DNA of 64,000 bases from Aliivibrio sifiae (GTDB taxonomy: Bacteria > Pseudomonadota > Gammaproteobacteria > Enterobacterales > Vibrionaceae): contig NZ_MSCP01000002.1 in NCBI RefSeq assembly GCF_002954715.1, positions 740,253 through 804,252 on the forward strand, given 5' to 3'. Below are positions 62,944 through 64,000 of this stretch, one piece after another. The stretch's first letter is position 1. Each line of letters starts with the position of its first letter. Made by a program: the position numbers and the translations under genes. The notes beneath the pieces were generated by a model that was given only the letters and a program-made list of their open reading frames with translations, did no database searches and was not told where the DNA came from.

Positions 62944-64000
62944 TTATGCCAATTCATTTAACTGAAGGTACATTTCTACAATGCCGTCAGCCATTTGTAC
63001 ATCAATATTAAACCCAAAGTGCTTAGCTAAACCAATCATTCCTTGATTTGATGGCATTGTCATTCCCGTCATTACCTTAATACCTTGCTCGCGACAGTAA
63101 CGAATAATTTTATCCATCAAAATCTTTCCTAGTCCTAGTCCTTTTAAATCAGATCTGACTAATACCGCAAACTCAGTATTGTTATTATTGGGATCGGATA
63201 ATGCTCGTGCAACAGCAAGTATGACTTCTTCACCTTCAATTTGCTTTGTAGCGACAAAAGCCATTTCTCTATCGTAATCAATTTGGGTGAAATTGGCTAA
63301 AGCTTCATGGTTAAACTCTCCAACATCAGAAAAGAATCGTTTATATAAATCTTCATGCGAAACTTGAGAAATAAAATCAGCATGTTTGGGCTCGTCTTCA
63401 GGAAGAATAGGGCGTAGTAACACAGTGCTGTTATCTTTTAGGTGTGCAAATTCTTCGAGTTCATTAGGATAAGGGCGGATAGCCAAGCGCTTATGAATAT
63501 CCCCAGTGAAGTGTTGTACTTTCATTGATGAGTCTATGATAGTGAGGTCCATACCAGAAATGAGCAATGGATGAATATCCAGTTCAACAATTTCAGGACA
63601 ATCAAGTATCATCTGAGACAGACGTACAAGAAAGGCACTTAGATCAAACAGACTCATTTTAGTTGGGGAATTTCTATTTTGAATGATGTTTTCTTTAATC
63701 GCGTATTTTATTAAATTTTCAGCTAACGCCATGTTAAGTGGTGGTAAAGCTACCGCAGCATTGTTATTGAGATCCCACTCAGATCCGCCTTCCCCTAATA
63801 AGATCACAGGTCCAAAGACAGGATCTTGACACACTTTAATTCTCAGTTCTTGTGATCCTGCTCGCTGAGCCATTTTTTGTACGCTTAGTCCTGAGATCCT
63901 TGCCGCGGGGTAACTCAGAGAAACTCTGTCAATAATAGACTGTGCCGCTGAGATCACTTCTTCTTTGGTATTTAGATTAAGCATTACCCCTTGAACGTCT
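62944..64000 (-). CDS. Pat/PatZ-type protein lysine acetyltransferase, 3' part (5' end outside window)
   Basis: The frame is open through the window's right edge: codons upstream of the ATG at 63984 read DVQGVMLNLN, the ATP-grasp-like part of the long acyl-CoA-synthetase/ATP-grasp plus GNAT fusion (about 880 residues). The visible C-terminal part has VDIHPLLI-type residues and a GNAT domain with VRSDLKGLGLGKILMDKII, the acetyl-CoA loop. E. coli PatZ acetylates acetyl-CoA synthetase and other proteins. So the apparent start at 63984 is internal; the annotated gene is truncated by the window. Confidence 0.88.
   Translation of the reverse strand, partial: DVQGVMLNLNTKEEVISAAQSIIDRVSLSYPAARISGLSVQKMAQRAGSQELRIKVCQDPVFGPVILLGEGGSEWDLNNNAAVALPPLNMALAENLIKYAIKENIIQNRNSPTKMSLFDLSAFLVRLSQMILDCPEIVELDIHPLLISGMDLTIIDSSMKVQHFTGDIHKRLAIRPYPNELEEFAHLKDNSTVLLRPILPEDEPKHADFISQVSHEDLYKRFFSDVGEFNHEALANFTQIDYDREMAFVATKQIEGEEVILAVARALSDPNNNNTEFAVLVRSDLKGLGLGKILMDKIIRYCREQGIKVMTGMTMPSNQGMIGLAKHFGFNIDVQMADGIVEMYLQLNELA

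Noticed and set aside
63984-63984. Start codon of the acetyltransferase at 63984
   Set aside because: The frame is open upstream to the edge and reads the conserved end of the preceding domain (DVQGVMLNLN), so the true start is outside.

Overview
The window is an AT-rich, densely coded stretch of a gammaproteobacterial genome that looks like Vibrionaceae, most probably Aliivibrio (V. fischeri/logei/salmonicida type) and probably the smaller chromosome. The reasons are the close matches in gene content and protein motifs to vibrios (a complete Vxr two-component locus, a SgrR-type regulator, DUF2960/DUF3069-type proteins, a solitary autotransporter-like barrel, a ToxR-family membrane regulator), the low GC content by eye, and the many hairpin-plus-T-run terminators. 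No rRNA, tRNA, CRISPR array, insertion sequence or phage gene was recognised.

Layout. (1) 1-8500 is an accessory-looking, very AT-rich block: a ToxR/TcpP/VtrA-like membrane regulator with a 4-nt overlapping small membrane partner, an EAL-GGDEF protein, a membrane diguanylate cyclase, and a compact exopolysaccharide module (TackOD1 zinc-ribbon protein with a degenerate GGDEF, a family-2 membrane glycosyltransferase, and an HlyD-type fusion protein). (2) 8.5-20.2 kb carries a chemoreceptor, a GltS glutamate carrier, a RodA paralogue, two tandem RluA-type pseudouridine synthases, an RRM protein, a porin, a FhuF-like iron reductase and AnmK. (3) 20.3-31 kb is core metabolism: NagZ (divergent from AnmK, both in murein recycling), the trehalose genes treR-treB-treC with visible TreR and CRP sites, pyruvate kinase, QueE, Mlc and threonine aldolase. 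(4) 31-42 kb holds RavA-ViaA, several small conserved proteins, an OmpA-like lipoprotein, CreA, a 37-aa lipoprotein, an HD-GYP phosphodiesterase with a periplasmic sensor, a second GltS and a solitary OM barrel. (5) 42-54.6 kb holds an ABC exporter, a COG0523 metallochaperone GTPase, YlqF, an EAL protein, a DUF2797 protein, a DEAD-box helicase, PpnP, an orphan PstS, an AraC-type regulator, a SgrR-type regulator and a highly divergent HemF-like protein. (6) 54.6-64 kb holds a small zinc-ribbon protein, a vxrABCDE-like locus (including a 50-aa UPF0181 gene), Mog, a PAS-GGDEF protein, a 26-aa putative membrane peptide, and the 3' part of a Pat/PatZ-type acetyltransferase cut by the window edge.

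How genes work together. Six c-di-GMP proteins occur here (two with GGDEF only, one EAL-GGDEF, one EAL, one HD-GYP, one degenerate GGDEF). The first three sit directly around the polysaccharide synthase and probably form a local signalling-to-secretion circuit. That circuit resembles Alg8-Alg44 (membrane synthase plus HlyD-like partner) but has a TackOD1/degenerate-GGDEF protein where alginate systems use PilZ. This is the most promising candidate for an undescribed system in the window.

Limits: everything was read by eye from sequence and translations; no database search, structure prediction or promoter scoring was run. Family names are from recognised motifs, and gene starts were moved to internal start codons where a Shine-Dalgarno sequence or a signal peptide made that more likely.
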